Of a stretch of 64,000 nt of DNA, positions 11,937 through 23,095 are shown piece by piece. The notes under the pieces are model-generated. The model did not search any database, was not told where the DNA came from, and saw only the letters and a program-made list of their open reading frames with translations. The translations under genes were made by a program, and so were the position numbers. Positions within the stretch are counted from its first letter, which is position 1. Each line of letters begins with the position of its first letter. This DNA is from Reticulascus tulasneorum (lineage: Eukaryota; Ascomycota; Sordariomycetes; Glomerellales; Reticulascaceae), in the NCBI GenBank assembly GCA_001557505.1, contig LSAX01000007.1, forward strand, positions 3,286,001 to 3,350,000, given 5' to 3'.

Positions 11937-12283
11937 AGGAGCAGAATGGTCAACGAATAACAGGCGGACAAGCGAAGTCGCTTATTAGGTTGCCGGGCTG
12001 GTAGGCATTGAACAACAGCGAAGCACAATGGTCCAACTTGTCATGACGTCCTCGCATTCATTTTGATCTTGGATTTTGAGCTTGACTTTTGGGCTTTACC
12101 AACCCCATCTCAGCTACAGTTGACACAACAAGCCTTTCTCTTATTCAACATAAGGGAAATAGGCAGAGGTAAATGGAACCTTATTTTCCTGTTCCTTACG
12201 CATACGAACAAGATTTTCCTTTTCTTTTTTATCCTAAATGGCCTCGTCTAGTCAAATAGTAGTATCAAGTAGCCTAGCGCTCT

Positions 12284-13827
12284 TTACAAACTATTTCCCT
12301 GCTTGGCTAGGAACGCCTCGATGGAAGAAATCTGGGCTAGAACCGATGCCCTACTAGTACCGCCTTGCGCAGACCTTCTTTCTACGCTCTTCTCGATATC
12401 AAAGACTTGGGCAACGCTCTCGAATTGCGGTGAGATCTGTTTCAGATCCCCTAAGCCCGCCTCTGAAATAGATACGCCCAGCTCCTCGGCCTTGCGAACG
12501 ACAGATCCAGCAATATGGTGCGTTTCGCGGAATGGAACACTTTTCAAGACCAAGTAGTCTGCGACATCGGTTGCCAGCATATCGGCTGTAAGCGCGGATT
12601 TCATCCTATTGGTATTGACCTTGAGCGTGCTTAGCACGCCAAGTATGATCCTGAGATAGTGAAAACTGGTTTTCACACAGTCGAGTAGAGGTTCAACTGA
12701 TTCCTGGAGGTCTTTATTGTACGAGCTTGGGAGGCTCTTAATTGTAGATAGAAAGCCCGATGCCTAAATGGGGTTAGAATTCAAGAATATTGAGTATGGA
12801 ACTTGGGGAAAGGAACTTTACCTGTCCCATAACCCTGCCAGCCTTACCCCGTGTCAGCTCTAGGCTATCGGGGTTTTTCTTCTGAGACATTAGGCTACTA
12901 CCAGTACTATACTGATCAGCAACGCAGACAAACCCAAACTCGGCGGTAGAGTAATATCAAGTCTTCGCTCAAGCGGCTAAGATGCGCCATCATCAAACTC
13001 GACCATTGTAGGATCTCGACGACAAAATCTCGGTCGGCGACTGCAGCGAGGCTGTTGGGATGGTAGTAGAGAAGCCAAGGTCGCTGGCAAGAAAAGCACG
13101 GTCGATGCCAAAGGGATTCCCAGCGAGCGCACCAACGCCAAGCGGGCACGATTCGATGCGCTCCTGAACGCCCTCCAGCCGTTTCAGATCGCCCATAATG
13201 AAGGTTGCATGGGAGAGCAACCAGGGGGAGAAGCGAATAGGCTGCGCGCGCTGCATATGCGTATATCCCGGCATCACAATATCAATTTCGGACTTGGCCC
13301 TTGCGGCACAGACCCCGAGGAGCTCCTTTATGACAGCAACAAGTTCAGCCAATTTACCTCGAGCCCAAAGCCGCATGTCCGTGGCAATCTGCTCATTGCG
13401 GGAGCGCCCGGTGTGCAGTTTGCCTGCAATCGAAGGGCCGATGAGCTCTGCAAGACGACGCTCGTTCGCTGTGTGGACGTCTTCATCGATATTTGCCTTG
13501 ATAACGAAATTTCCTTCGTCCCACTCCTTTTCGACGTTTTCAAGCCCCTGTATGATGTGGACGAGCTCGTTCTCGGAAAGGAGATTGAGTTGACGAAGGG
13601 CCTTGGCGAAGGTGATGGATCCCTGGAATTCGGCCTTGTATAGAGCCCTATCAAACGGAAGAGACTCGTTGAACTCAACCATGAGGCCATCCATCGACTC
13701 TGTCTCCGACGCCAGCTATTAGCACATGCTGCTGCTGCCCAGCCAATTTCACACGTTCGTCCAAACAAACACCCTTCTTACCGGTAAAGCGGCCACCCCA
13801 GAGGAGGGTGGAAGTGTTCGGAGCCAT
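12284..13827 (-). pseudogene. Argininosuccinate lyase-like gene with two frameshifts
   Basis: Exons 13782-13827, 12822-13699 and 12284-12763 total 1404 bases, which matches the usual length of about 465 residues for argininosuccinate lyase (fumarase/aspartase superfamily; cleaves argininosuccinate to arginine and fumarate). Visible hallmarks are LWGGRFT at the start, DEDVHTANERRL, the HTGRSRNEQ motif, the [10 protein letters not shown] motif and the catalytic-loop signature [13 protein letters not shown], where MPQ is usual. The frame is lost at about 13056-13060, where one base is missing in a C run before [11 protein letters not shown]. It is regained at about 12955, after SEDLIL, where two bases are missing. 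Read as given, translation stops about 30 codons after the first lesion, before the catalytic loop. The net loss is one codon. It may be a paralogue of the arginine-pathway enzyme used in a biosynthetic cluster; sequencing errors are an alternative explanation for the breaks. Confidence 0.8.
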
Positions 13828-14243
13828 GCCGATCGAATTCGCGGCTCTTAAACGTGAAAGGGTGAGCGGATCCTTGCTACGCGATGAATCCCGACGTTTC
13901 GAGCAATGGTCTTTCCGCTAAAGGGTGGATTGATGAATAATGTGGGCAGGTTCGCTCTAGTGTGGATTTATTTTCCTCTTTCAGTAGCTGGCGTTTTCTG
14001 CCAGCTTCAGGCCTAGATTCTGTTGAACGCTGTGTATTGACCTACTAAGCCTTTCTGTACGAACCGTTGCTGTTTGCCCGATAAGACAACCACCTTTTTT
14101 TGTCTGAAATTTTCTCGAAGGGTCCTACTTTCGGATCTATCAAACGCTTTCCAAGCTCACCATCATTGCCCTAACAACATAGAAGGAAAGAGCGAGCCCG
14201 TGGTTTCTACCTGTTATATATTGCAAAATGAAGATATACCGTG
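13828..14243. other. Intergenic region between lyase-like and ATP-grasp genes
   Basis: About 0.4 kb upstream of the lyase-like gene and downstream of the ATP-grasp gene, both on the minus strand. Nothing beyond expected promoter and terminator sequence was seen. Confidence 0.4.
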
Positions 14244-16380
14244 CTACAAAATCACAAAACGTGTCTCTTGTTTGACCTCCTCTGCCACCTCGAGAAGATG
14301 CTGACGGCTAGTGCGAGAGAAGACCAAATAATACGAAATCCAGCTGAATATTCCACGGCTCGGCTCCGGGACGTGGTCCCCTTTTCTGAGGAGGCAGAGA
14401 CTCTGCGAGATATTGCCAGCTAGGTCGGGACGACGCTGTATCAGCTCCTGGCAGACATCTTCGGACTGGAACACGCCACCACTGAGGGCAGGAATAAAGA
14501 CGATCTGGCACCAGTACTGGCTGTTCGACAGGAATGGCACGGCGAGAGCACGGGCGGTTGCGCTGTCTCCCAGTGCGAATGCGAGTGAGAGGCCCCAGAA
14601 GTCGACGCCATAGGTGCGCCGCGATGCCCATGCCGCCTGCTGGCCGGGAGGACGGGCATTGATCTCGATCAACCAGGCAGATGGGTCGAGGGCAGGGCGC
14701 TCCTCTCTCTCCCGCAGGTCCACCAGGCCGTCTTCTCCCACAGCGTACACCATGCGCGAGTTCTGGACCCGTGCCTCGAGGTGGAAAAACCCAGACGTGA
14801 AACCGAGTCGAAGCAGGCTCTTATGCAGCGACCTCTTGAGTGTCTCCAGTTCAGATGCCGGCAGCGCTGAAGGCAGGACGTTAGCAACCTCGAGAAAGTT
14901 CTGGAGTTGTCCATTCCGCCTTGCAACCCCGTCGCCGTCCTTGGGGAAGTCGTCGGAAGCTTCGAAGAATACAAGCTCGCCGTTGCACAGGACCAGGTTG
15001 GCGTCCACTTCTGGCCCGTCGCAGTACTTCTCAACCACGAAGCTCTTTCCATGACGGTCTGAATCAATTGACGGAACCGCCTGGACGATATCGGACTCGT
15101 TCTCGGCACGAAACACGCCTTCGGATCCCCACCCACTGCAGGGCTTGATAATGAGAGGGTATCCAATCCCGTCGCGCCCCGAACGCGCCACGGTCAACGC
15201 TTCGTGTAGACTAGAGAGGCGATAGGCTCGGCGTCCTTCGGCCTCACTAGTCTTGAACTTGTCCGCAGCAACCTCGTAAGCCCTTACGGGTGCTGTCGGT
15301 AGTCCGAGCCTATCGGCCACAGCGGCTGTCACGGGAAGTAAGGGGTCAAAGTAGCTGACTATGCCGTGAACAGGCTTGCCATATTTTCCAATCGCCGCAA
15401 GGATCCGATCTGGCAACCCCGCGTCTAGGGTACGGTCGATGGGGATGAACTCATCGCGCCAGGCTGCATATTCCGGTTTCGAAAGCCAATGACCCGGCCG
15501 GTCCAGAGCTAGGATGTTGGTTTTTAGTGCCCTTGCCGCCATGAAGACACCAGCTCCCGCTGAGGGATTCCTGCCGTACCCAAGAATTACGACGGTCCGA
15601 CTCGTCCGAGGTCGATCCTGCAGTACGGGCAGTGAAAGCCGATTGGACAGTTCGCGCGAGACCGTGTCGCGCTCTGCATCTTTCGAAAGAAGACAGGCCC
15701 CGACAGATGCTGCCAGTACTTTTTTGAGAGGCGGCAGTGTGCCACGTCCTCCTGTGAGGTTTGCCTCAGGGCTATCAAAGGTCGTAAAGTTTTCAATGAC
15801 AAGACAGTCGGCCAGTCGGATTTCAAGTATGTCCGATCTCATGAGATGGCCAGGCTTGTTGGGAACAAACAGGAGAGTTGTTATGTCTCTCCGGTGGCAC
15901 TTGAGCGATTGCTTTAGGGAGCCTATCAGAAGGCTCGTCACAGCTTCTATCCTGGCATTGTGAGGATCCGCAGCGAAGACTGTATGGTATGCAGATGAGT
16001 TGAGCTTCATTCTGTTAAAATCTTCCAAACACGAGAGGTCGTGATGTTGTGTCCCGAAATCGCAATGGTCATAGTTCAATACCATTTGATAGATATCAAG
16101 GTCTGAGTCTCCGGGTAAGCCCCACAGGATTTTCTCCACCATGTCCAACCGGAAAGAGAAGCAGTCTGTGATCTTGAGTCAGTCCCTTCGCCCAGCTCAC
16201 GATGCCAGTGAATGAACACAACTTCGACTGTGCAGCAAGCTACGTACAATAATCCGGCCCAATATTGGCCCAAATCTGACATTTAGCATCATCTATCCTC
16301 AGGTCGATCTGTAAATCATTGTTACGCGTGCCAGGTGCGGGAACATGACCCTCTTGGGCACTCCAGCCCTCTGTATGCAT
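14244..16380 (-). CDS. ATP-grasp ligase (carboxylate-amine ligase type)
   Basis: Two exons (16248-16380, 14244-16165) encode about 684 residues. The first exon was built by hand: ATG at 16380, donor gtacgt, acceptor cacag before CFSFRLDMVE. Residues about 1-230 form a divergent N-terminal domain. A Rossmann-like preATP-grasp segment follows (TVVILGYGRNPSAGAGVFMAARAL, in short VVILGYG). The ATP-grasp core has YPLIIKPCSGWGSEGV (lysine and glycine-rich loop), VVEKYCDGPEVDANLV, and the metal-binding region GFFHLEARV followed by AWLIEINARPPGQQ. This is the layout of amino-acid ligases such as the carnosine-synthase and BL00235 type, which activate a carboxylate as acyl phosphate and join it to an amine. 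Substrates are unknown. The gene is divergent from the ABC exporter and follows the lyase-like gene on the same strand, which suggests one pathway. Confidence 0.85.
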
Positions 16381-17836
16381 GATGGACGTTTCTTATTGTG
16401 GTTCCACGTGGATTTAATTTTACCCTTCACCTGGCTTGCACAGCATAAAAGATGATTAGGGTTGACAGTAGGGAATAGAAGAAGTGCAGCTGGCTTTATA
16501 CCGCGCGGTTTAGAACCTTGTATTTAGTTGAGTTAAGGTGCTCCGTGGCGGGGCTGCTTGTTCGATTAAGTAGGTTTCTGGACAGGAAGGGAGATATTTA
16601 TCGACGCATTGACAGGGATTGGCCATACAATAACAGAATGGAGCAGCAAAGGCAGCATGTGCTCCTCATTATAAGGCCGAACCACGTAGACCTCCCTACT
16701 CAATAAGCGAATAAATTGCCGCTGTAATCGAAATATTCGCGGCTTTGGTGACAAGTGCAAGATTTGACCCACTCGCAGCTGAACGATACTTCCGCAGGAT
16801 CTGGATTCGGAGAAGGTAAGCCGGGGCAAAAGATGCTAAAGTGTACAAAAGACTACGCAGCCGTACTTGAAAGAGATTTGAATAACTACCGTGAAGGTGG
16901 CAAAAGACGGGAAAAGGGCTCACTGCAGCGCGCACCAACATACGTGTAATAGATAGCGATTCCCGTAGGTTGATACTGCTGTTGGTTGACGATATGACCG
17001 TGTGCGCCAATCATCCATGAGAATGGGTACGACCGCGCTATCTTTTGCAGGTATCTAGGTCCATCGATATCTGTAAGTGCATATGCAGTTGGTGGGTAAT
17101 GGTTTTGTTGCACCGGACTCAACGAATCAACGATACCTACATCCGAAATCCTAATCTTTATAAATGAATTGGTTAGGCATCTATCTTGTTTTTTTTTGCA
17201 GCCAACTGACTAGACCACCCCAAGACTCACCTTCTCAACTTGGAAGGTCTGGAGCTGGGCCTCTACAGACCGATTCTTCCGCCATTATTACCCCGGCATG
17301 CGCCAACTACCTACCTGAACTAGGCACATTTCTCACCAATATTGACAAGCTCGTAAGGTGCGTTCGTCTTCTGCTTCATGTGTGAGACCGAGGACCGACG
17401 TACATGAATCTGTAATAGGCTATGTGAGTAACTATTGGGGAGACTACGTGCCGGATTGCAATTTGATATTCGCGTGAAAGTAGGTGGTGAGGCAGGGTGA
17501 CGAGCTCGGAGAATTTCTAGCGCGACAAATTCATATGCCGAATATATGACTGATGTTCTTCGAAAAACTCAACAGTCCACTGTTTTAAGTTATTTTGATT
17601 TTAACCTTTCTTTTGAATTTGATTTTTCAGCTTTTCTTCCGCCTACAAGCCGCTATATGTGGCCTTACTAACCAGTCGTCCCCTTCCCTTCTTCCATCTT
17701 GTTGTCATCCGGTTTGAGTCCCCCTATAAAGCGACAGGCCAGACGCGCAACTACTGCTTGTTTGCCTCGATTTATGAGGAACTAATTTCCAGGACTTGGA
17801 TTGGCATATTGATGACGACACAATACAAGAGAGAAC
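16381..17836. other. Divergent promoter region between ATP-grasp ligase and ABC exporter
   Basis: About 1.45 kb that separates two divergently transcribed genes, so both promoters must lie here. Only short, unconvincing open frames occur. A pyrimidine-rich stretch lies near 17585-17700. No specific operator is claimed. Confidence 0.5.
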
Positions 17837-20800
17837 ATGCAAGAGCCTCGGGAGCCGCCAGCAGTCTTGGCCGAAGCCGAGAAGCTTATCTTAGAGACAC
17901 AGCGGCATGGCCTATGCACGACTGCTAACAAAAGGGCCTGTACTGTATTGGCCTACGCCACGGGAACCGACAGAATCGTTTTGTTCTTGGGATGTCTAAG
18001 CAGCATAATCGGAGGTGCTCTGAACCCGCTCCTCACGGTATGTCACGTCCCCACTCCCTGCTTTCCGCCCTCTCTTCTCGATTAGTATAAGGTTAAGCAA
18101 AACTCATGAAGAAAAGAAGAAGAACGCTGAAAGTGAATAACTACAGGTCATCTTTGGCCAACTCGTACAAAGTTTCCAGGACTTCAGTAATGGTGTAATT
18201 GATGGATCCCAGCTCAAAACCGAGGTGGCACGCTTCTCTCTATACTATGTCTACCTTGCTATTGGTCTTTTCGTCTTCATTTACATGGCCACCGTCATCT
18301 TTTCCATCTATGGCGAACGTATAACACAGCGGCTCCGGCTAGACTATCTGAAGGCCGTACTCAGCCAGAATTTGGCTTTTTTTGATGTTTTAGGGCCGGG
18401 TCAGGTTATGTCGAGCCTGACTTCGGACTCGCTTGTCCTGCAATCCGCCATCTCGGAAAAAATGGCATTAACGCTGACAGCAGCTGCAACCTGTGTCGCC
18501 GCATTCGTCATTGCCTTTGCCGAATATTGGAAGCTGGCACTGATCCTCCTAAGCACAGCAGCCGCTATGACCGCCGTCAACACAATAGGCACACGGAGGG
18601 CAGTTCACCACAACAAGCGGGCCTTGGAGGTGCGGGCACAGGGCAACGCCCTTGCCCATGAGGCGCTGCGCTCGTACAGGCACGTCGCGGCCTCTGGCAT
18701 CCATGAGGATCTAGCCGACAAGTACTCCAACTTTCTGGCACTCGAGAGATCACAGAGCCTCAAGGCCCGCTTCGCCATCGCCTTCATGATTGCCACGTTT
18801 ATGGGTATCATGTACTTGAGCTCCGGCCTCGCGTTCTGGCAAGGCTCACGCTTCGTCTTGAATGGCGAGATGCAGGCCGCGGGCATCATCACTTGTTCCA
18901 TGGCCATCATCATTGCTGCGCGTGCCATCCGAAACGTAGCGCCAAATTCGAATGCATTTGTCACTGGAATGGCAGGTGCAGACAGGCTTCTTGAAACTAT
19001 CAAGCGTCAGTCTCCGCAGAACCCCTTCGATTCATCCGGAGGCCGCCCTCGAGAGGTGCAAGGCGAGATCGCACTGAAGTTGGTCAGGCTGGCTTACCCT
19101 TCTCGACCTGAAACCTTGACACTTGACGGCATCGACATTCTGTTTCCTGCTGGGAAGATGACGGCTGTGATTGGCGCCTCTGGTTGCGGAAAGAGCAGTA
19201 TACTTGGCCTCATCGAACGATTTTATGAACCAATCTCTGGTTCCGTCAGTGAGTCAGATTCTAGTCATCGCTCTTTTCCCTTTTTCCTTCTTCTTCGTTT
19301 TTTCTTTTTATAATTTGAATATGGCTTGCTATGTAGGTTTCTAGTGTGGAATGCAGCTAATGGGTCGGTTGACGCAAGTGCTTGACGGCGTAGACATACG
19401 AGGATTGAACTTGCGCTGGCTTAGGCAACAGATTTCTCTCGTTAGCCAGGAGCCGGTGCTTTTCAAGGCCTCGATATTCGAAAATATCCGCCACGGTCTT
19501 ATCGGAAGGGGCCAGTCTCGACACGACGAAGTCGAGTCACGCAGACTCGTCCTCCAAGCTGCCAAGATCGCCAACGCTCATGACTTTATTGAAGCATTGC
19601 CCCGCGGGTACGACACGGAGATTGGGGAGCTGGGCGCTCAGCTCTCGGGGGGTCAACGCCAGCGCATCGCCATAGCCCGCGCGATTGTCAATAATCCCAA
19701 AGTCCTGCTTCTCGACGAGGCTACTGCTGCGCTTGACACAAGATCTGAGCGTCTAGTGCTTGAAGCCCTCGAGCGGGCGTCTGCAGGCAGGACAACAATC
19801 TTTATCACGCACCGTTTGTCTTCTGTTCGCCATGCACATCAGATTGTCGTCATGTCTCAAGGACGCACAGTAGAGATTGGAACTCACGAAACACTTGCTG
19901 CCTCGGGCGGCATCTACTCAACTGCTCTGGAGCAGCAAGGCATCCTACCCAAAGAATGGATTGCAGAAGACTACAACATCAGCCAGGTCGACGACTCGAG
20001 CGCTGGGATTACGACCGTTTTCGCGAGCAACGAAGCTCCGTTGGGCCTTGAGAAACAATCGGATGACGGAAAGAACAGGAAGCCAGACATCGTACCGGAA
20101 GTAGCGATGACGTCGAAGCAGTATCCCCTCTGGTCCCTGGTTAAGACGGCTTCCGCCCTGAGCAGACCCGAGCTACCACATTCCGTCATTGGCTTGGTTT
20201 GTTGCCTTTTATCAGGCGCGGTAAATCCCGTGTGAGTTTTAGGGAGCCCCCCCCCCCTTCAAAACCCCTACTGTGGTCCAGAAGCATTGTGCTAACTAGG
20301 CACGCTCCTCTTGTCCTTTCCTAGACAATCACTGTTTCTCGCCAATAGTCTTGAGTGTCTCACCATGCCAGCCGCGCAGTTCCCGCTGCTTCGCTCGCAG
20401 GCCGACTTTTGGTCTCTCATGTATCTCATGCTCGGCATAGTCGCCTTTATCACCTGGGCAGGCCAGGGGGCGCTACTTGCGTACTGCTCTGAGGCCCTGA
20501 CATTCCGCGCGCGGGACAGAGCCTTCAGGTCGCTTCTTCGCCAAGACGCGGGCTTCTTTGACCGGCCAAGACACACGACCGGCGACTTGATGAGCATCCT
20601 GTCCACTTCCGCGACACAGCTGGCAGGTCTGGGAGGAGCTGTCTTGTCTGCAATCTTGACAGCCTTTGCATCGATCGCAGGCGGGATCATCCTTAGTCTG
20701 ATAATCGGGGTTAAACTGGCCTTGGTATGCACAGCTACAATTCCCGTCGTGCTTGGTTGCGGCTGGTTGCGACTGCGAGCGCTATCGTCCAGGGAGGCGA

Positions 20801-22032
20801 CGATGCGCGCCTCGGAGGCAGACTCGGCTGCGTACGCAATCGAGGCAATCACGGCGGTCCGAACGGTGTCTGCGCTTTGTCTGGAGGAGCACGTGCTGAG
20901 GACCTACGAGAGCATATCTGCCCGGGCTGCTGCGCAGTCACAGCGCTCGATATTCTACGCCGGTGCACTGTATGCAGCTTCGCAGTCAGCGGTGCAGTTG
21001 GTGGCTGCACTCGCCTTCTGGTACGGTGGAACATTGATCGCTGACGAAGGCTACACCATGCTACAATATTTTGTGTGCTTTGCCGCGTTAGTGTCAGGCA
21101 GCCAGTCCGTCGGGGCGATCTTCAGCTTCGCCCCCGACATGAGCAAAGCAAGGCACGGCGGCCAAGACTTCAAACGCCTCTTTGACGAGAGGCCAGTCAT
21201 AGATATCTGGAGCCGTAATGGAGCCGTACTGACGGACTGCCGCGGCTCTATCAAGCTGGATAGGGTCTCATTCAGATACCCAAGCAGACCCGAAGAGTAC
21301 GTGTTGAAAGACTTTAGTCTCGAGATACAGCCAGGACAGACGGTGGCGCTCGTCGGGCCTAGTGGATGTGGCAAGAGCACCGTGCTCTCGCTACTAGAGC
21401 GACTCTACGACCCAAGCTCAGGGGCTGTATCCATCGACGGCATCGACCTGAGGAAGCTGAACCTGGCCAAGTACAGGGCCCTCGTCTCGCTCGTAGGACA
21501 AGACCCTGTGCTCTATCAGGGCTCCATTCGTGAAAACCTGCTCCTTGGCACCGGCCGCGAAGCCGTTTCAGAGCAAGAGATTGAGACGGCCTGCAGAGAG
21601 GCCAACATCCTCGACTTCGTCCAAAGCCTCCCCGGCGGTTTCAGCACGGAGGTGGGCAGCGGAGGCGTCATGCTGTCGGGCGGTCAGAAGCAGAGGATCG
21701 CCATCGCACGGGCGCTGCTGCGTAACACGCCCATCCTGCTCCTGGACGAGGCCACGTCGGCGTTGGACGGGCACTCGGAGGCCGCGGTGCAGCTGGCGCT
21801 GGACGTCGCGTCTCGTAACCACACCACCATCATTGTCGCGCACAAGCTACGGACGGTCCGCAATGCTGATGTCATCTACGTCGTGGAGAAAGGCACCTTG
21901 GTCGAACAAGGCTCGCATGACTATCTTATGCGGGTGCGCGGAAAGTATGCTGAGCTTGTGGAACTACAGAGTCTCGAAGAGGCAGGCAAGGCACCGGGTT
22001 TAAAAATACCTTTTATAGCTGAGGAGCTCTGA
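17837..22032 (+). CDS. Full-length ABC-B (MDR/Pmd1-type) exporter
   Basis: Four exons (17837-18037, 18147-19248, 19379-20231, 20325-22032) give about 1287 residues with two membrane domains and two nucleotide-binding domains. Domain 1 has Walker A GASGCGKSS (about 409), signature LSGGQRQR (about 522) and Walker B VLLLDEATAALD. Domain 2 has Walker A GPSGCGKST (about 1063), signature LSGGQKQR and Walker B ILLLDEATSALD. The second intron needs care: only the acceptor ending gacgcaag (19378) restores the family sequence across SGSV and LDGVDIRG, while nearer AG sites lead to stops. Such proteins export hydrophobic drugs, mycotoxins or peptides across the plasma membrane. Its position beside the ATP-grasp gene suggests product export or self-protection. 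Confidence 0.93.
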
Positions 22033-22129
22033 AGTCCGCCTGAAAGCAACTTGTCATGTATACTTGGTAGCAGCCGAGGCAAAACAAAACTAGATGTAAT
22101 ACATATTCTTCCTCCATACTCAACTCTCC

Positions 22130-22712
22130 TATACTAAGTTAATTATTTAAATATTAGCTCTTAATAAAATTATTATTTTTATTTAAAGATCTAACTTATT
22201 ATAAACTAAGATAATATATATTTTCATTATAAGATCTATTATATTTTATAAGGTTAATATATAATATATAGTTTAGGTAATAAAACTTAAATATTTTATA
22301 ATTATATTTTATAAAAATTAATAATTTATTTATAAAACTAAAAAGTTATATTTAAAATAATAACTAAATAAATTATTAATTTTATAATTTATAAATTACT
22401 TTATAATTTATGATTAAATGATAATTATTAATTAATATTTAAATCATCAAAATAATACTTTTTAAAATTATATTTCTAAGATAAAAGTTTTATATTATCT
22501 AAACTATTTTTAATTTCTTTTTCGTTTTAATAACTTATTTATTTTATTTTAAAATAATTAGTTATTTATTAAGAAATGTTAATTACTTTTTTCAAGAAAA
22601 TTATAACGTTCTTATCTATTAAAATAAAGATGTAATATTAATAAAACGGCCGTTACGATATATTAAAAATAAGCAAAAATAAGCCAAGATAAAGTTTCAT
22701 TGAAAATTAACG
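22130..22712 (+). pseudogene. RIP-mutated relic of the MFS transporter 3' half
   Basis: This tract is extremely AT-rich. It aligns base for base, with very few gaps, to the transporter gene: 22260-22712 corresponds to about 10125-10566, including the last intron, the final exon and the stop. Nearly all differences are C-to-T or G-to-A relative to the intact gene, on both strands. For example, the intact TTCAAGAAAATCACAACG reads TTCAAGAAAATTATAACG here, while the shared end TTTCATTGAAAATTAACGTG is unchanged. This is the signature of repeat-induced point mutation. The left part (22130-22260) is too degraded to align with certainty. The reading frame is destroyed. Confidence 0.9.
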
Positions 22713-22869
22713 TGATAATAAGGCCAACCTCTCATGGAATCAGTGAAATGCTTTACTACTCGCTGTTGGCCCCTTCCGATCTTGTGTATAGAACAGTTCA
22801 GTTCGTCTTCGTCTTAGCTAGTGGCCCTTTCAATCTCAGCTCACCATGAGAACACGCTAAAATAATATA
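22713..22869. other. Segment present only in the right repeat copy
   Basis: About 150 bp between the RIP-mutated transporter end and the better conserved flank. The left copy has only about 38 bp at the matching position (10567-10604). Either this is an insertion in the right copy or a deletion in the left. No gene or terminal repeat was recognised. Confidence 0.5.
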
Positions 22870-23074
22870 ATCGCAGGTCAATCGTGGATTATATAGAAAA
22901 TTGGCATCGATAGACGGGCGGGAACACATGACGCTTACCATCGAGATATCAATAAAACGCACTCTAGTACTCTGATACATATATTGTCACCATAGCCAAC
23001 CCCGCTGCCTCCCCCGCACGACCTAACTAGATACCTCTTCTTGCCAGAACACATTCAGCGAAAGCGATTGGGTC
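22870..23074. repeat. Direct repeat, right copy (MFS downstream flank)
   Basis: This matches 10604-10793 in the same orientation with scattered substitutions. The similarity ends at GCGATTGGGT (about 23074), just before the stop codon side of the small minus-strand gene at 23096. RIP-type changes are much rarer here than in the adjoining relic. Confidence 0.85.
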
Positions 23075-23095
23075 TCAAAACCCATTCGATGAGCT

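Noticed and set aside
19321..19378. A frame break in the ABC exporter near the first nucleotide-binding domain
   Set aside because: The acceptor at 19377-19378 (gacgcaag) restores the family sequence SGSVMLDGVDIRG, so it is an intron and not a lesion.
22130..22712. A centromeric or transposon-derived AT-rich island
   Set aside because: Most of it (22260-22712) aligns to the transporter gene with RIP-type changes, so it is a gene relic.
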